Shown: in pieces, positions 17,901-25,542 of the stretch | Layout: each line of letters starts with the position of its first letter | Position numbering within the stretch: the first letter of the stretch is position 1 | DNA from: Ktedonobacteraceae bacterium | GTDB taxonomy: Bacteria > Chloroflexota > Ktedonobacteria > Ktedonobacterales > Ktedonobacteraceae | Length of the DNA stretch: 64,000 bases | Assembly: GCA_035653615.1 (NCBI GenBank) | Contig: DASRBN010000007.1 | Location: 115,599 to 179,598 of the forward strand | Direction: 5' to 3' | Notes under the pieces: model-generated | The model's input: only the letters and a program-made list of their open reading frames with translations | Told to the model about the DNA's origin: nothing | The model's database searches: none | Position numbers and translations under genes: made by a program

Positions 17901-18365
17901 CTAACTACCTGTATTGGCCGTATCCGGCGTTTGTAGCCTGGTCTTGAGGCAATCGAAAAACTGACTGGTCAGACGCTGGGCAGTACCTTGCAGCAGGCGC
18001 GCGCCAACGCTTGCGATAGTCCCACTCACGATTACATCGGCTTTCCAGTCCATGCGCGTCTCACCGTTGTCAAGCGAGGTGAGTTGCATATTACCGGACA
18101 TATCGACCGCGCTCCCAGGGGCCTTACCTCGTGCTTTTACAACCATCTTCGTAGGCTCTTCCTTCTCAGGGCGTGTAACATCTAAGGTGAATCTGGCTTT
18201 TACTGCGCCGATGCCGACCGCAACGACAGCCTTCCATTGTTCGTCCCCTGTTACGTCCAGGCTTTGAAAACCGGGCGCGCAGGAGGCAACCTTGTTTACA
18301 TCCATAAGAAAGGCCCAGACCTTCTCAATAGGAGCTGCAATAGTTTGTGTTCCAGAAAATTCCAT
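17901..18365 (-). CDS. coxG: CoxG, CO dehydrogenase accessory SRPBCC protein
   Basis: The 154-residue protein is a CoxG-family SRPBCC fold: MEFSGTQTIAAPIEKVWAFL at the start, then ASCAPGFQSLDVTG and a C-terminal amphipathic helix (VGARLLQGTAQRLTSQFFDCL). In characterised CO oxidisers CoxG helps anchor CO dehydrogenase at the membrane. Its place 8 bp behind the XdhC-YHS gene and in the coxMSL transcription unit supports the name. The hydrophobic C-terminal membrane tail of Oligotropha CoxG is missing here, as the protein ends shortly after the SRPBCC domain. Confidence 0.82.
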   Translation of the reverse strand: MEFSGTQTIAAPIEKVWAFLMDVNKVASCAPGFQSLDVTGDEQWKAVVAVGIGAVKARFTLDVTRPEKEEPTKMVVKARGKAPGSAVDMSGNMQLTSLDNGETRMDWKADVIVSGTIASVGARLLQGTAQRLTSQFFDCLKTRLQTPDTANTGS

Positions 18366-18373
18366 ACGTTCGC

Positions 18374-19417
18374 TTACCTTTCGTTCTGCACGAGATACTC
18401 TTGTGGATTGCGTTCAAACAACCGTTTGCAGGCCGGGCAACAGAAATAGTATTCTCTACCCTCATAGGTGCTGTGATGCCGGGAACCTGCTATTTCTACT
18501 ATCATACCACAGACCGGGTCAATAGCCGTCTCAGCAGTTTTCGCCATTTTAGCATCCTTGCTCTTAGATTGTTCTTCAATGGAGGGAATAGCCTCACCTC
18601 TGGGCGCCATGAATCTAGCCCCTACATCCCCCTGGGGCCGATCAATCGGCGCTGGGCGCGATGAATCGGCCCCTACATCCCCTTGCAAGCCACGACGGCG
18701 TACCTGCACCAGCTCGGCAAGAATGCTGGCCGCGATCTCTTCCGGCGTAATCGCTCCCACATCCAGCCCTGCCGGGGCCTTGAGGCGCGCTACCTGCTGC
18801 TCGGTTAACCCTGATGTACGTAAATAATCGCGGCAGGCGTCAGCGCGTTTACGACTGCCAACCATGCCGATATAAGCCGCCGGGCTGCGTAATGCCTGCT
18901 CCAGCGCATCTTCATCGTATTGCCCATGCGTGGCAACCAGGACGCATGTTCGCTCGTCGATACGGACCTGGCTCAAATCGGCGGCATCCAGTTGAGTAAC
19001 TACGTAATCCAAAACGGGTGCAAGCTGGCTCAAAGCGACGATTACAGGCGAATCGCCTATCAATACCAGGCGCTGCCGCGGAAGATGTGGTTCCATATAA
19101 ATATCCAGCACTCCTCCACTGGTACAACTCATCGGGAACATACGAATATTATCGCGCACCACGCCAACTCCCGGGTCTCCCAGGCGCAAGAGATAAGGAT
19201 CATCCCCTTCGCGCATGGCACGCAAAGCCTCGCGCACTACAACCGGCTGCGCGCAGTTACCGCCGATCCAGCCCGTCATCTGTCCATTGGCCTGAATAAT
19301 GGCCTGGGCCCCCGGTTTAGCGGAGGTAGGTCGCTCGCACCAGATAACGGTGGCGAGCACGTATGGCTCTCCGGCCTGCTCCAACCGGTATGCAAGTTCA
19401 AGCAGAGATTTTGACAT
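18374..19417 (-). CDS. XdhC/CoxF-like maturation factor fused to YHS domain
   Basis: The protein of about 347 residues has an XdhC/CoxI N-terminal part (TVIWCERPTSAKPGAQAII, GWIGGNCAQPVV) and an XdhC Rossmann part (RLVLIGDSPVIVALSQL, then YIGMVGSRKRADACRDYL). After a linker (about 245-290) comes a C-terminal YHS/TRASH domain: DPVCGM, then YYFCCPACKRLF. XdhC proteins insert or sulfurate molybdenum cofactor; YHS domains bind metals, so a role in building the Mo-Cu site is attractive but inferred. The linker repeats GDVGA twice and is encoded by two near-identical direct repeats at about 18605-18637 and 18656-18686. I start at ATG 19417 (ATG 19432 possible); upstream in-frame sequence is repeat-like. 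Confidence 0.8.
   Translation of the reverse strand: MSKSLLELAYRLEQAGEPYVLATVIWCERPTSAKPGAQAIIQANGQMTGWIGGNCAQPVVVREALRAMREGDDPYLLRLGDPGVGVVRDNIRMFPMSCTSGGVLDIYMEPHLPRQRLVLIGDSPVIVALSQLAPVLDYVVTQLDAADLSQVRIDERTCVLVATHGQYDEDALEQALRSPAAYIGMVGSRKRADACRDYLRTSGLTEQQVARLKAPAGLDVGAITPEEIAASILAELVQVRRRGLQGDVGADSSRPAPIDRPQGDVGARFMAPRGEAIPSIEEQSKSKDAKMAKTAETAIDPVCGMIVEIAGSRHHSTYEGREYYFCCPACKRLFERNPQEYLVQNER
18605..18686. repeat. Direct-repeat pair encoding the XdhC-YHS linker
   Basis: On the minus strand two copies of GGGATGTAGGGGC, each followed by a GATTCAT and GCGCCCA segment, are separated by about 20 bp (GCGCCGATTGATCGGCCCC). Such GATGTAGGGGC repeats look like intergenic repeats in form, yet here they are translated in frame. 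Confidence 0.55.
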
Positions 19418-19638
19418 GCTATTCTGTCCCATGAAAGTGAGGGTAGGATTACAAGGACAACACCCAAAACATGCGAGGACATGAGCCATCCCGAATGTTG
19501 AGGAACGGGCACGTGGAGGGCGACCACAAGGGTCCCAACCGTCCCCGCCCTTACAATGACTCCGCACCCATACGAAGCGACCTCATTGTCGTAGCCTGCG
19601 CCCCCCCCACATTTAGAATGATTCATGTCCCAGAGACG

Positions 19639-22008
19639 TTAATCCGTCGCCAAACCCTTTTCCTTCAGGATACTCCAGACCTTCCAGGGGGTGATCGGAA
19701 TATCGATATGCCGCACCCCTACATGAGCCAGCGCGTCGACCACCGCGTTGGCGATGGCCTGCGGAGCGCCGACGGTGGGCGATTCACCGACGCCCTTGGC
19801 GCCGATGGGATGATGTGGCGAGGGAGTATAGGTCTTATCGGTCTCCCAACGCGGCGTCTCCATAGAGGTCGGTATCAGGTAGTCCTGGAAATTGCTGCCC
19901 AGGACGTTGCCATTCTCATCGTAAGAGATCTCCTCGTACATTGCCGGAGCAAGACCCTGCGTCAGGCCACCATGAATCTGCCCCTCGACGACCATTGGAT
20001 TGATGATCGTGCCGCAGTCGTCCACAGCCATGAAGCGGCGGATATGCACCTGCCCCGTTCCACGGTCGATATCGACGACGCAGATGTAGCTGCCGAATGG
20101 ATACGTCAGGTTGGGCGGGTCGTAATAATTCACGGCCTCCAATCCCGGCTCAAGATAGGGCGGACAATTGGTGTAGGCAGCAAACGCGAGTTCCTGAATC
20201 GTCTTGCCCTTGTCGGGCGATCCCTTGACGAAGAAACGCCCCGGCTCCCACTCGAGGTCATCTTCGCTGACCTCCAGCAGGTAGGCGGCAATCTTCTTCG
20301 CCTTTTCGCGCACTTTACGAGCCGCCAGGGCAGTCGCGGCACCGGCGACGGGCGTGCTGCGGCTGGCATAGGTACCAAGTCCATACGGAGCTGTATCCGT
20401 GTCGCCATGCTCGACATCGATATCGTCCGGCGACATACCAAGTTCGGCGGCGATGATCTGCGCGAAGGTCGTTTCGTGCCCCTGGCCCTGCGTCTGCACG
20501 CCGATGCGGGCCAGCGCTTTGCCGGTAGGATGCACGCGAATCTCGCAGCTATCGAACATCTGAATGCCCGCGATATCAAAATGCTTGCCAGGGCCGGCCC
20601 CAACGATTTCGGTGAAACTGGAGATGCCGATGCCCATCAGCTCACCACGGGCGCGCTTCTCCGCCTGTTCGCGGCGCAGTCCCTCGTAATCTACATTCTT
20701 CATCGCCAGATGTAAGGCCGCCTCGTAGTTACCGCTATCGTATGTCCAGTTCAGGGCCGAACGATAAGGGAAAGCTTCGGGCCTGATGAAGTTCTGCATG
20801 CGGATTTGCGCCGGGTCCTTGCCAACCTCACGTGCCAGTGTATCCATGGCACGCTCGATCAGATACGACGCCTCGGTCACGCGGAACGAACAGCGATACG
20901 CGATACCGCCAGGAGCCTTATTGGTGTGCGCGGCATCCACTTCCACAAAAGCATTCTTGAAGTCATACGAGCCGGTGCAGATATGGAAAAGGCCGGCAGG
21001 AAACTTGGTCGGCTGCGCTGCCGCGTCGAATGCGCCATGGTCGGCCAGCGTGTAGACCTTCAGCGCCTTCACCGTGCCATCTTTGTCGGCGGCAATCTCC
21101 GCCTTGATATGATAGTCGCGCCCAAACCCCGTGCTGCTCAGATTTTCGGTGCGATCCTCGATCCACTTGACAGGCTTGCCGGTGACAATCGAGGCAACTA
21201 CCGCGCAGACGTAGCCGGGATAGATCGGCACTTTGTTGCCAAAGCCGCCACCGATATCAGGTGAGATGATGCGGATACGATGTTCTGGCAGCTTCGAGAC
21301 AATCGCGAAGAGCGTGCGATGGGCGTGCGGAGCCTGTGAGGTCATCCAGACGGTCAATTTGCCGGTCGCCTTGTTGAAGTCGGCAACGCAGCCGCAAGTC
21401 TCAATGGGTGCAGGATGAATACGCGGGATATACATCTCCTGGCGCACCACGACACCATTTTGCTCAGCTTCGGCAAATGCCGCGGCGGTTGCCTCACGGT
21501 CTCCCGTCTCCCAGTGATAGATATGATTGGTTGGTTGCCTATCCTTCTTGTCAGGGCGCAGCAATGGCGCATCAGGCTCAAGGGCCTTCTTAGGATCGAC
21601 GACCACCGGCAGCGGTTCGTAATCTACCTCGACAGCAGCCACGCCGTCCGCGGCAGCATAACGGCTGGTCGCAACAACGAAAGCGACCTCCTGCATCTGA
21701 TAATGCACGCGATCCAGCGCCAGCACTGCTTCTGTATCGGCTGAGAGCGTGGGCATCCAGGCAAGACCGGAAGCATCCAGGTCCTTGCCGGTAATGACTG
21801 CCACAACTCCTGGAACCTTCAGCGCCTCGCTGATATCGATATTCTTAATGAGCGCGTGGGCATATGGGCTGCGGACGATATCCCCGTAAAGCATGCCGGG
21901 GAGCTGGACATCATCGACATAGTGTCCCTGCCCACGAATGAAACGCGCGTCCTCTTTGCGTTTGTAGGATTCGCCCAGGCCATGGGCATGTACTTCGGTC
22001 GCCATCAT
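19639..22008 (-). CDS. coxL: Form I aerobic CO dehydrogenase large subunit
   Basis: The 789-residue protein is the molybdenum-copper subunit that oxidises CO to CO2 at the cytoplasmic face of the membrane. The active-site loop AYRCSFR (residues 370-376, Cys373 as copper ligand) is diagnostic of form I, true CO dehydrogenase; form II has AYRGAGR. GGGFGNK (253-259) and GVGESPT with catalytic Glu742 are also present. Length is close to the usual 800. AAGGAGG precedes two adjacent ATGs (22008 and 22005), and the first overlaps the coxS stop as ATGA. coxM and coxS lie upstream in the canonical M-S-L order. coxD and coxE are not in the window. Confidence 0.95.
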   Translation of the reverse strand: MMATEVHAHGLGESYKRKEDARFIRGQGHYVDDVQLPGMLYGDIVRSPYAHALIKNIDISEALKVPGVVAVITGKDLDASGLAWMPTLSADTEAVLALDRVHYQMQEVAFVVATSRYAAADGVAAVEVDYEPLPVVVDPKKALEPDAPLLRPDKKDRQPTNHIYHWETGDREATAAAFAEAEQNGVVVRQEMYIPRIHPAPIETCGCVADFNKATGKLTVWMTSQAPHAHRTLFAIVSKLPEHRIRIISPDIGGGFGNKVPIYPGYVCAVVASIVTGKPVKWIEDRTENLSSTGFGRDYHIKAEIAADKDGTVKALKVYTLADHGAFDAAAQPTKFPAGLFHICTGSYDFKNAFVEVDAAHTNKAPGGIAYRCSFRVTEASYLIERAMDTLAREVGKDPAQIRMQNFIRPEAFPYRSALNWTYDSGNYEAALHLAMKNVDYEGLRREQAEKRARGELMGIGISSFTEIVGAGPGKHFDIAGIQMFDSCEIRVHPTGKALARIGVQTQGQGHETTFAQIIAAELGMSPDDIDVEHGDTDTAPYGLGTYASRSTPVAGAATALAARKVREKAKKIAAYLLEVSEDDLEWEPGRFFVKGSPDKGKTIQELAFAAYTNCPPYLEPGLEAVNYYDPPNLTYPFGSYICVVDIDRGTGQVHIRRFMAVDDCGTIINPMVVEGQIHGGLTQGLAPAMYEEISYDENGNVLGSNFQDYLIPTSMETPRWETDKTYTPSPHHPIGAKGVGESPTVGAPQAIANAVVDALAHVGVRHIDIPITPWKVWSILKEKGLATD

Positions 22009-22517
22009 TCGCCTCCTTCACCGGCGCTTACCGGAACCTGCTCAGATGCCTGCATCTTCCTGGCAGCATATTGTATGGCTTTGACGATATTGACATAGCC
22101 GGTGCAGCGGCACAGGTTACCGGAAATGCCGACGCGAATTTCCTCTTCAGTTGGATTGGGATTGCGCTGCAATAAGGCCAGACCGGACATCATCATACCC
22201 GGTGTGCAATAACCGCACTGCAAGGCATGCTCCTCGTGGAAACCTTCCTGCAGCGGATGTAACTGGCCGTTTTGCTCCAATCCCTCGACGGTCATAATCT
22301 CGCGCCCATCGGCCTGCACCGCGAACATGGTACAGGATTTGGTCGCCTTGCCATCGACAAGAATCGTGCAGGCGCCGCAAGAGGTAGTATCGCAGCCGAT
22401 GTGCGTCCCGGTCAGGCGCAGCACATCACGAATCCAGTGGACGAGTAGCAGGCGAGCTTCGACATCGCCTTCATAAGGCGTTCCATTGATTGTGACACGT
22501 ATATGATGAGTACTCAT
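22005..22517 (-). CDS. coxS: CO dehydrogenase small [2Fe-2S] subunit
   Basis: The 170-residue protein carries two [2Fe-2S] clusters that pass electrons from the Mo-Cu site to FAD. The plant-ferredoxin-type cluster uses Cys42, Cys47, Cys50 and Cys62. The second uses Cys101, Cys104, Cys136 and Cys138 (CGYC and CRC motifs). Its ATG directly follows the coxM stop, and its GGAGGTGAA ribosome site is made from the last coxM codons, so translation is probably coupled. The end overlaps coxL by 4 bp. Confidence 0.95.
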   Translation of the reverse strand: MSTHHIRVTINGTPYEGDVEARLLLVHWIRDVLRLTGTHIGCDTTSCGACTILVDGKATKSCTMFAVQADGREIMTVEGLEQNGQLHPLQEGFHEEHALQCGYCTPGMMMSGLALLQRNPNPTEEEIRVGISGNLCRCTGYVNIVKAIQYAARKMQASEQVPVSAGEGGE

Positions 22518-23396
22518 CTATTCACCTCCTGTAGCGCGGGCGAGCGCTTTGCGTAACGCGCGAACTGTCAACGTGCGCACCATATCGCGCTTATACTCGG
22601 CGGGGCCGCGTGTGTCGCTGACAGGCTGGGAAGCAGCGGCGGCAAGATCGGCCGCCTGGTGGATACTCGCATCGTCCAGGGGCTTGCCCAGCAGGGACTG
22701 TTCGGCATCGCGCGCCTTGATCGGTGCCGGACCTACATTAGTCAGGCCAATGCCAGCATACGTGACATTTCCATTAGCGTCCAGCGTGATATATGCCGCC
22801 ACGCCTGCGATGGCATAGTCGCCTACTTTGCGTTCCAGCTTGAAATACGCACCGCCGCTGCGGTCTGTGGGGGCCGGAATGCGAATCTCGGTGAGTACCT
22901 CATTAGGCTTGAGCGTGGTTTCGAAGGTCATGTCGGTAAAGAACTCGTCGATTGGGATGACCCGCTCTCCGGCAGGTCCCCTGGCGACAACGCGCGCTCC
23001 TAAAGCGAGCATCGTAGCGGGATGATCGTTGGCGGGATCAGCGTGGGCAAGATTGCCGCCAACAGTGGCCCAGTTTCGTACCACCGGATCGGCTACCCCG
23101 GAGGAGGTATCCAATAGAATGGGGTAGCGGCTGCGAATGAGATCGGAGCTATCCAGTTCCGCCTCGCGCGTCATGGCACCAATGTGCAGGATGCCATCCG
23201 TTTCCTGAATGTACTCCAGACCATCGATACGGTTGATATCAATCAGAATCGACGGGCGAGCAAGACGGAAACGCAAGAGGGGAATGAGGCTCTGGCCACC
23301 GGCGAGAATTTTGGCTTCATCGCCATGCTGGTCCAGGAGGGCCACAGCTTCGTCGACGCTGTGTGCCACCATATAATCGAAGGAACCAGGTATCAA
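22518..23396 (-). CDS. coxM: CO dehydrogenase medium FAD subunit
   Basis: The 292-residue flavoprotein subunit accepts electrons from CoxS. FAD-binding motifs AGGQS (residues 32-36) and TVGGN (111-115) are intact. I chose TTG at 23396 as start, although an ATG lies 21 bp upstream. GGAGGTGA sits just before this TTG, inside the longer frame, and the resulting MIPGSFDY start is the one normal for CoxM proteins. The gene opens the coxMSL operon. I found no convincing promoter in the roughly 200 bp upstream. Confidence 0.92.
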   Translation of the reverse strand: MIPGSFDYMVAHSVDEAVALLDQHGDEAKILAGGQSLIPLLRFRLARPSILIDINRIDGLEYIQETDGILHIGAMTREAELDSSDLIRSRYPILLDTSSGVADPVVRNWATVGGNLAHADPANDHPATMLALGARVVARGPAGERVIPIDEFFTDMTFETTLKPNEVLTEIRIPAPTDRSGGAYFKLERKVGDYAIAGVAAYITLDANGNVTYAGIGLTNVGPAPIKARDAEQSLLGKPLDDASIHQAADLAAAASQPVSDTRGPAEYKRDMVRTLTVRALRKALARATGGE

Positions 23397-23599
23397 AGTG
23401 TCACCTCCAATAGTCATACATGCGCAACTTCCGGCGCTTCAAAGGAAAAAATACGCCGACCAAACGGGAGGCAGTCTACCGCTCAGGATGTGCAGAATCC
23501 TGACTGTAATCAAGTGTAGCATGCCGGCAAGATAGTTGTTACCTACGAAAGGAGGTAATCAGAAGCATACGAATGGAGGGAACTTATGCAGGGCAGATG
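23397..23599. other. Region upstream of the cox operon
   Basis: This 200-bp stretch should hold the cox promoter on the minus strand, but I see no consensus pair. A strong AAAGGAGGTAAT at 23549-23560 on the plus strand precedes only a 14-codon frame (ATG at 23572) and is probably fortuitous. Confidence 0.3.
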
Positions 23600-23629
23600 A
23601 AAAAGGCCTCCTGGTAGCCAGGAAGCCTT
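23600..23629 (-). terminator. Rho-independent terminator of secreted-protein gene
   Basis: Read on the minus strand, a 12-bp stem with one mismatch (23618-23629 with 23603-23614, 3-nt loop) is followed by TTTTT. It lies 25 bp after the stop of the gene at 23654. Confidence 0.75.
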
Positions 23630-23653
23630 CGATGAACAGCGAATCAATGAACT

Positions 23654-24550
23654 CTACGGCCCGGAAAGAACACAACCGCCGCGATGGTTGTCCCATTCTT
23701 TCTGCACAATGTAGGTATGGCCATTCCAGGTCACATCACCGCCATACTGGTTGATGGAACCAAAAATCCAGGCGCACTTGTCGCCTATTTCGTTGCCGGA
23801 GTAATCGTACCAGGCATTCAGCAAGGGATCGGTGGCCGCCTCCATTTGTTCGTGTGAGGTAACATTAATCGTTTGATCGGCATCATTATTATTCGGGCTG
23901 TAACCCGTATAGCAGGAGAAGCTGGCGGCATAGGGCATGGCCGCGTAAATGGTGTTCGAGCCGAAGTAGCTGTGATAGGCACAGAAGTAGTTGGAGGCAC
24001 ACTCTGAATAGGAATTGTCGAAGCACAAATCCTCGTTGGCTTCCAGGAAGACAAAGAAGATGTTATGCGTACTAGAAGACCATCCATTTACTGCCTGCGC
24101 ATAGCTCACTTCATTCTGGATATCGCTATCCAGCAATGGGCTTTCTGGGTAGGCGCTCGTATCAACCCAGGACGTGACCAGGTGTTCGGCTGAAGGATAG
24201 CGACCGGACGAGTCATGGTACTGGGTATTGTTCTTATAAAGGCCTGTTCCATTGACATCGTTGAAGTACCGCTGGATGAGGGAATTATAACCAGCCTGGA
24301 CATTGCCGGTTGGCTCCCAGAAAATGGCGTAGACATTCGCGGTACCATACATTACAGGCCCACCCCAATACACGAGATTGTTGGCATCGGGCTTGATTTG
24401 ACCCGGCTTGCGAAAGAAATGCGGAATGTGATGGCGTGAAGCCGTCGTCGTAGAGGCTGCTGATGCAGCAAAGACACTTGAGGGGGACATCGCTACAATT
24501 GACAGTAACAGCATCGGTACCATGAACATTGGAACGATGAGTTTCCGCAT
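23654..24550 (-). CDS. Secreted protein, EXORDIUM-like or SHExxEA type
   Basis: The protein of about 298 residues has a signal peptide (MRKLIVPMFMVPMLLLSIVA, then SVFAASA as likely cleavage site). The mature part has YWGGPVMYGTANVYAIFWEP, similar to phosphate-induced/EXORDIUM-like proteins. A SHEQMEAATDP segment resembles a zinc-protease HExxE motif and is followed by WYDYSGNEIGDKCAW, known from actinobacterial secreted proteins of unknown role. Several paired cysteines suit an extracellular protein. I start at ATG 24550, with AAGGAGAG 6 nt upstream, not the earlier in-frame ATG. Enzymatic activity is unproven. Confidence 0.7.
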   Translation of the reverse strand: MRKLIVPMFMVPMLLLSIVAMSPSSVFAASAASTTTASRHHIPHFFRKPGQIKPDANNLVYWGGPVMYGTANVYAIFWEPTGNVQAGYNSLIQRYFNDVNGTGLYKNNTQYHDSSGRYPSAEHLVTSWVDTSAYPESPLLDSDIQNEVSYAQAVNGWSSSTHNIFFVFLEANEDLCFDNSYSECASNYFCAYHSYFGSNTIYAAMPYAASFSCYTGYSPNNNDADQTINVTSHEQMEAATDPLLNAWYDYSGNEIGDKCAWIFGSINQYGGDVTWNGHTYIVQKEWDNHRGGCVLSGP

Positions 24551-24959
24551 GCAAGTCTCTCCTTTAGAAGACACTGAAAAACACTTCTACGTCACAGTTG
24601 AGTGCTTTGCGATCGGTATAACTGCACCCTGCGGTCAGAAACTTTATCCCTCCTTTCATACTGACTGTATGCAGTTAATAACCTCTGCTGCTGCTAAAAC
24701 TCGCTTAAGACGCAGTTGTACCCCTTTACAGCAGCGTCTCGCTAAGCTCTTCTACAAGCGCCATACCGGACCCCCCTGTATAACGCCTGGTTGTATTAAA
24801 TTGTAGCAGAAAAATTCATTTTGTGCCAGATTGCTCGATCACTCGTAAAACTTCTAATTACTTTAAAGCCTCGAAGTAAGATATACCTTTGCAACACCTT
24901 GAGCATTGTCTGTGTTTAAGTAAGTAGAAGTGGAGAAAAGGAGGGTGCAGCAGGGCACT
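24551..24959. other. Divergent intergenic region before ECF sigma gene
   Basis: About 400 bp between two divergent genes. I see no small gene and no consensus sigma-70 promoter in either direction. The sigma-factor promoter may be of an autoregulated ECF type that I cannot recognise. Confidence 0.3.
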
Positions 24960-25538
24960 ATGGATCACCAGGATAGGGATTTGCAACTATTGCTGGCAGC
25001 CGACCTGGATGCTTATTTCGAGCAGTTCATGCTCGTTTATCAGCATCGACTGTATGCCTTTGCCTTGCGCCAGGTAGGAAATCCGCAGGATGCCGAAGAT
25101 ATCGTCCAGGAAGCCTTTTTACGCGCGCATCATGCTCTTAAGAACTACCCATCCTCGCGTATTCAGGGCTTGCAGTTGCGGCAGTGGCTTTTCAAAATCA
25201 CGTTGAATGTTTTCCGTAACCGTATTCGCCACCTGGAGCCTCCATCGGTTCCAATAGACACATCAGAGGACAATCCAATACTTGAGATAGAGGATCAGGA
25301 TGAAGAACCACTTAGCAAAATATACTGGCGTGAGTGGCGGAACGAGCTAGAGGCAAGGATAGCTGAGCTTCCTGAGCAGTACCGCACGGCGGTTAATCTC
25401 CACTATTTTGAAGATCTCAGCTATCGTGAGATAGCAGAACTACTGAATCAACCGGTAGGAACAGTCAAAGCTACTATCCATCGCGGCATACGGTTGCTGC
25501 GTAAAGCGTTGGAAATACAAGTCAACGAAATGAGATGA
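24960..25538 (+). CDS. ECF-type RNA polymerase sigma factor
   Basis: The product of about 192 residues has sigma region 2 (YQHRLYAFALRQVGNPQDAE, then DIVQEAFLRAHHAL) and region 4 (LPEQYRTAVNLHYFEDLSYR, then EIAELLNQPVGTVKATIHRG). Regions 1 and 3 are missing, as in ECF sigma factors. It directs transcription of a special regulon in response to a signal. I use ATG 24960; in-frame GTG codons at 24930 and 24945 are alternatives, because AGGAGGG lies 14 nt upstream. The next gene starts 4 bp after the stop and should encode its partner or regulator. Confidence 0.88.
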   Translation: MDHQDRDLQLLLAADLDAYFEQFMLVYQHRLYAFALRQVGNPQDAEDIVQEAFLRAHHALKNYPSSRIQGLQLRQWLFKITLNVFRNRIRHLEPPSVPIDTSEDNPILEIEDQDEEPLSKIYWREWRNELEARIAELPEQYRTAVNLHYFEDLSYREIAELLNQPVGTVKATIHRGIRLLRKALEIQVNEMR

Positions 25539-25542
25539 GCCG

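Noticed and set aside
19418..19567. 50-residue N-terminal extension of the XdhC-YHS protein
   Set aside because: The extra codons are Cys/Arg/Pro-rich and lie in intergenic-repeat DNA. XdhC proteins normally start near MSKSLLEL.
19471..20715. 414-codon open frame on the plus strand opposite coxL
   Set aside because: It lies wholly opposite conserved coxL codons and the intergenic repeat, has no ribosome site and its translation is rich in Arg/His/Asp without any recognisable domain. It is an antisense shadow of the GC-biased coxL sequence.
23549..23614. Leader peptide after AAAGGAGGTAAT upstream of the cox operon
   Set aside because: It is on the opposite strand to coxM, encodes only 14 codons and runs into the terminator of the secreted-protein gene.
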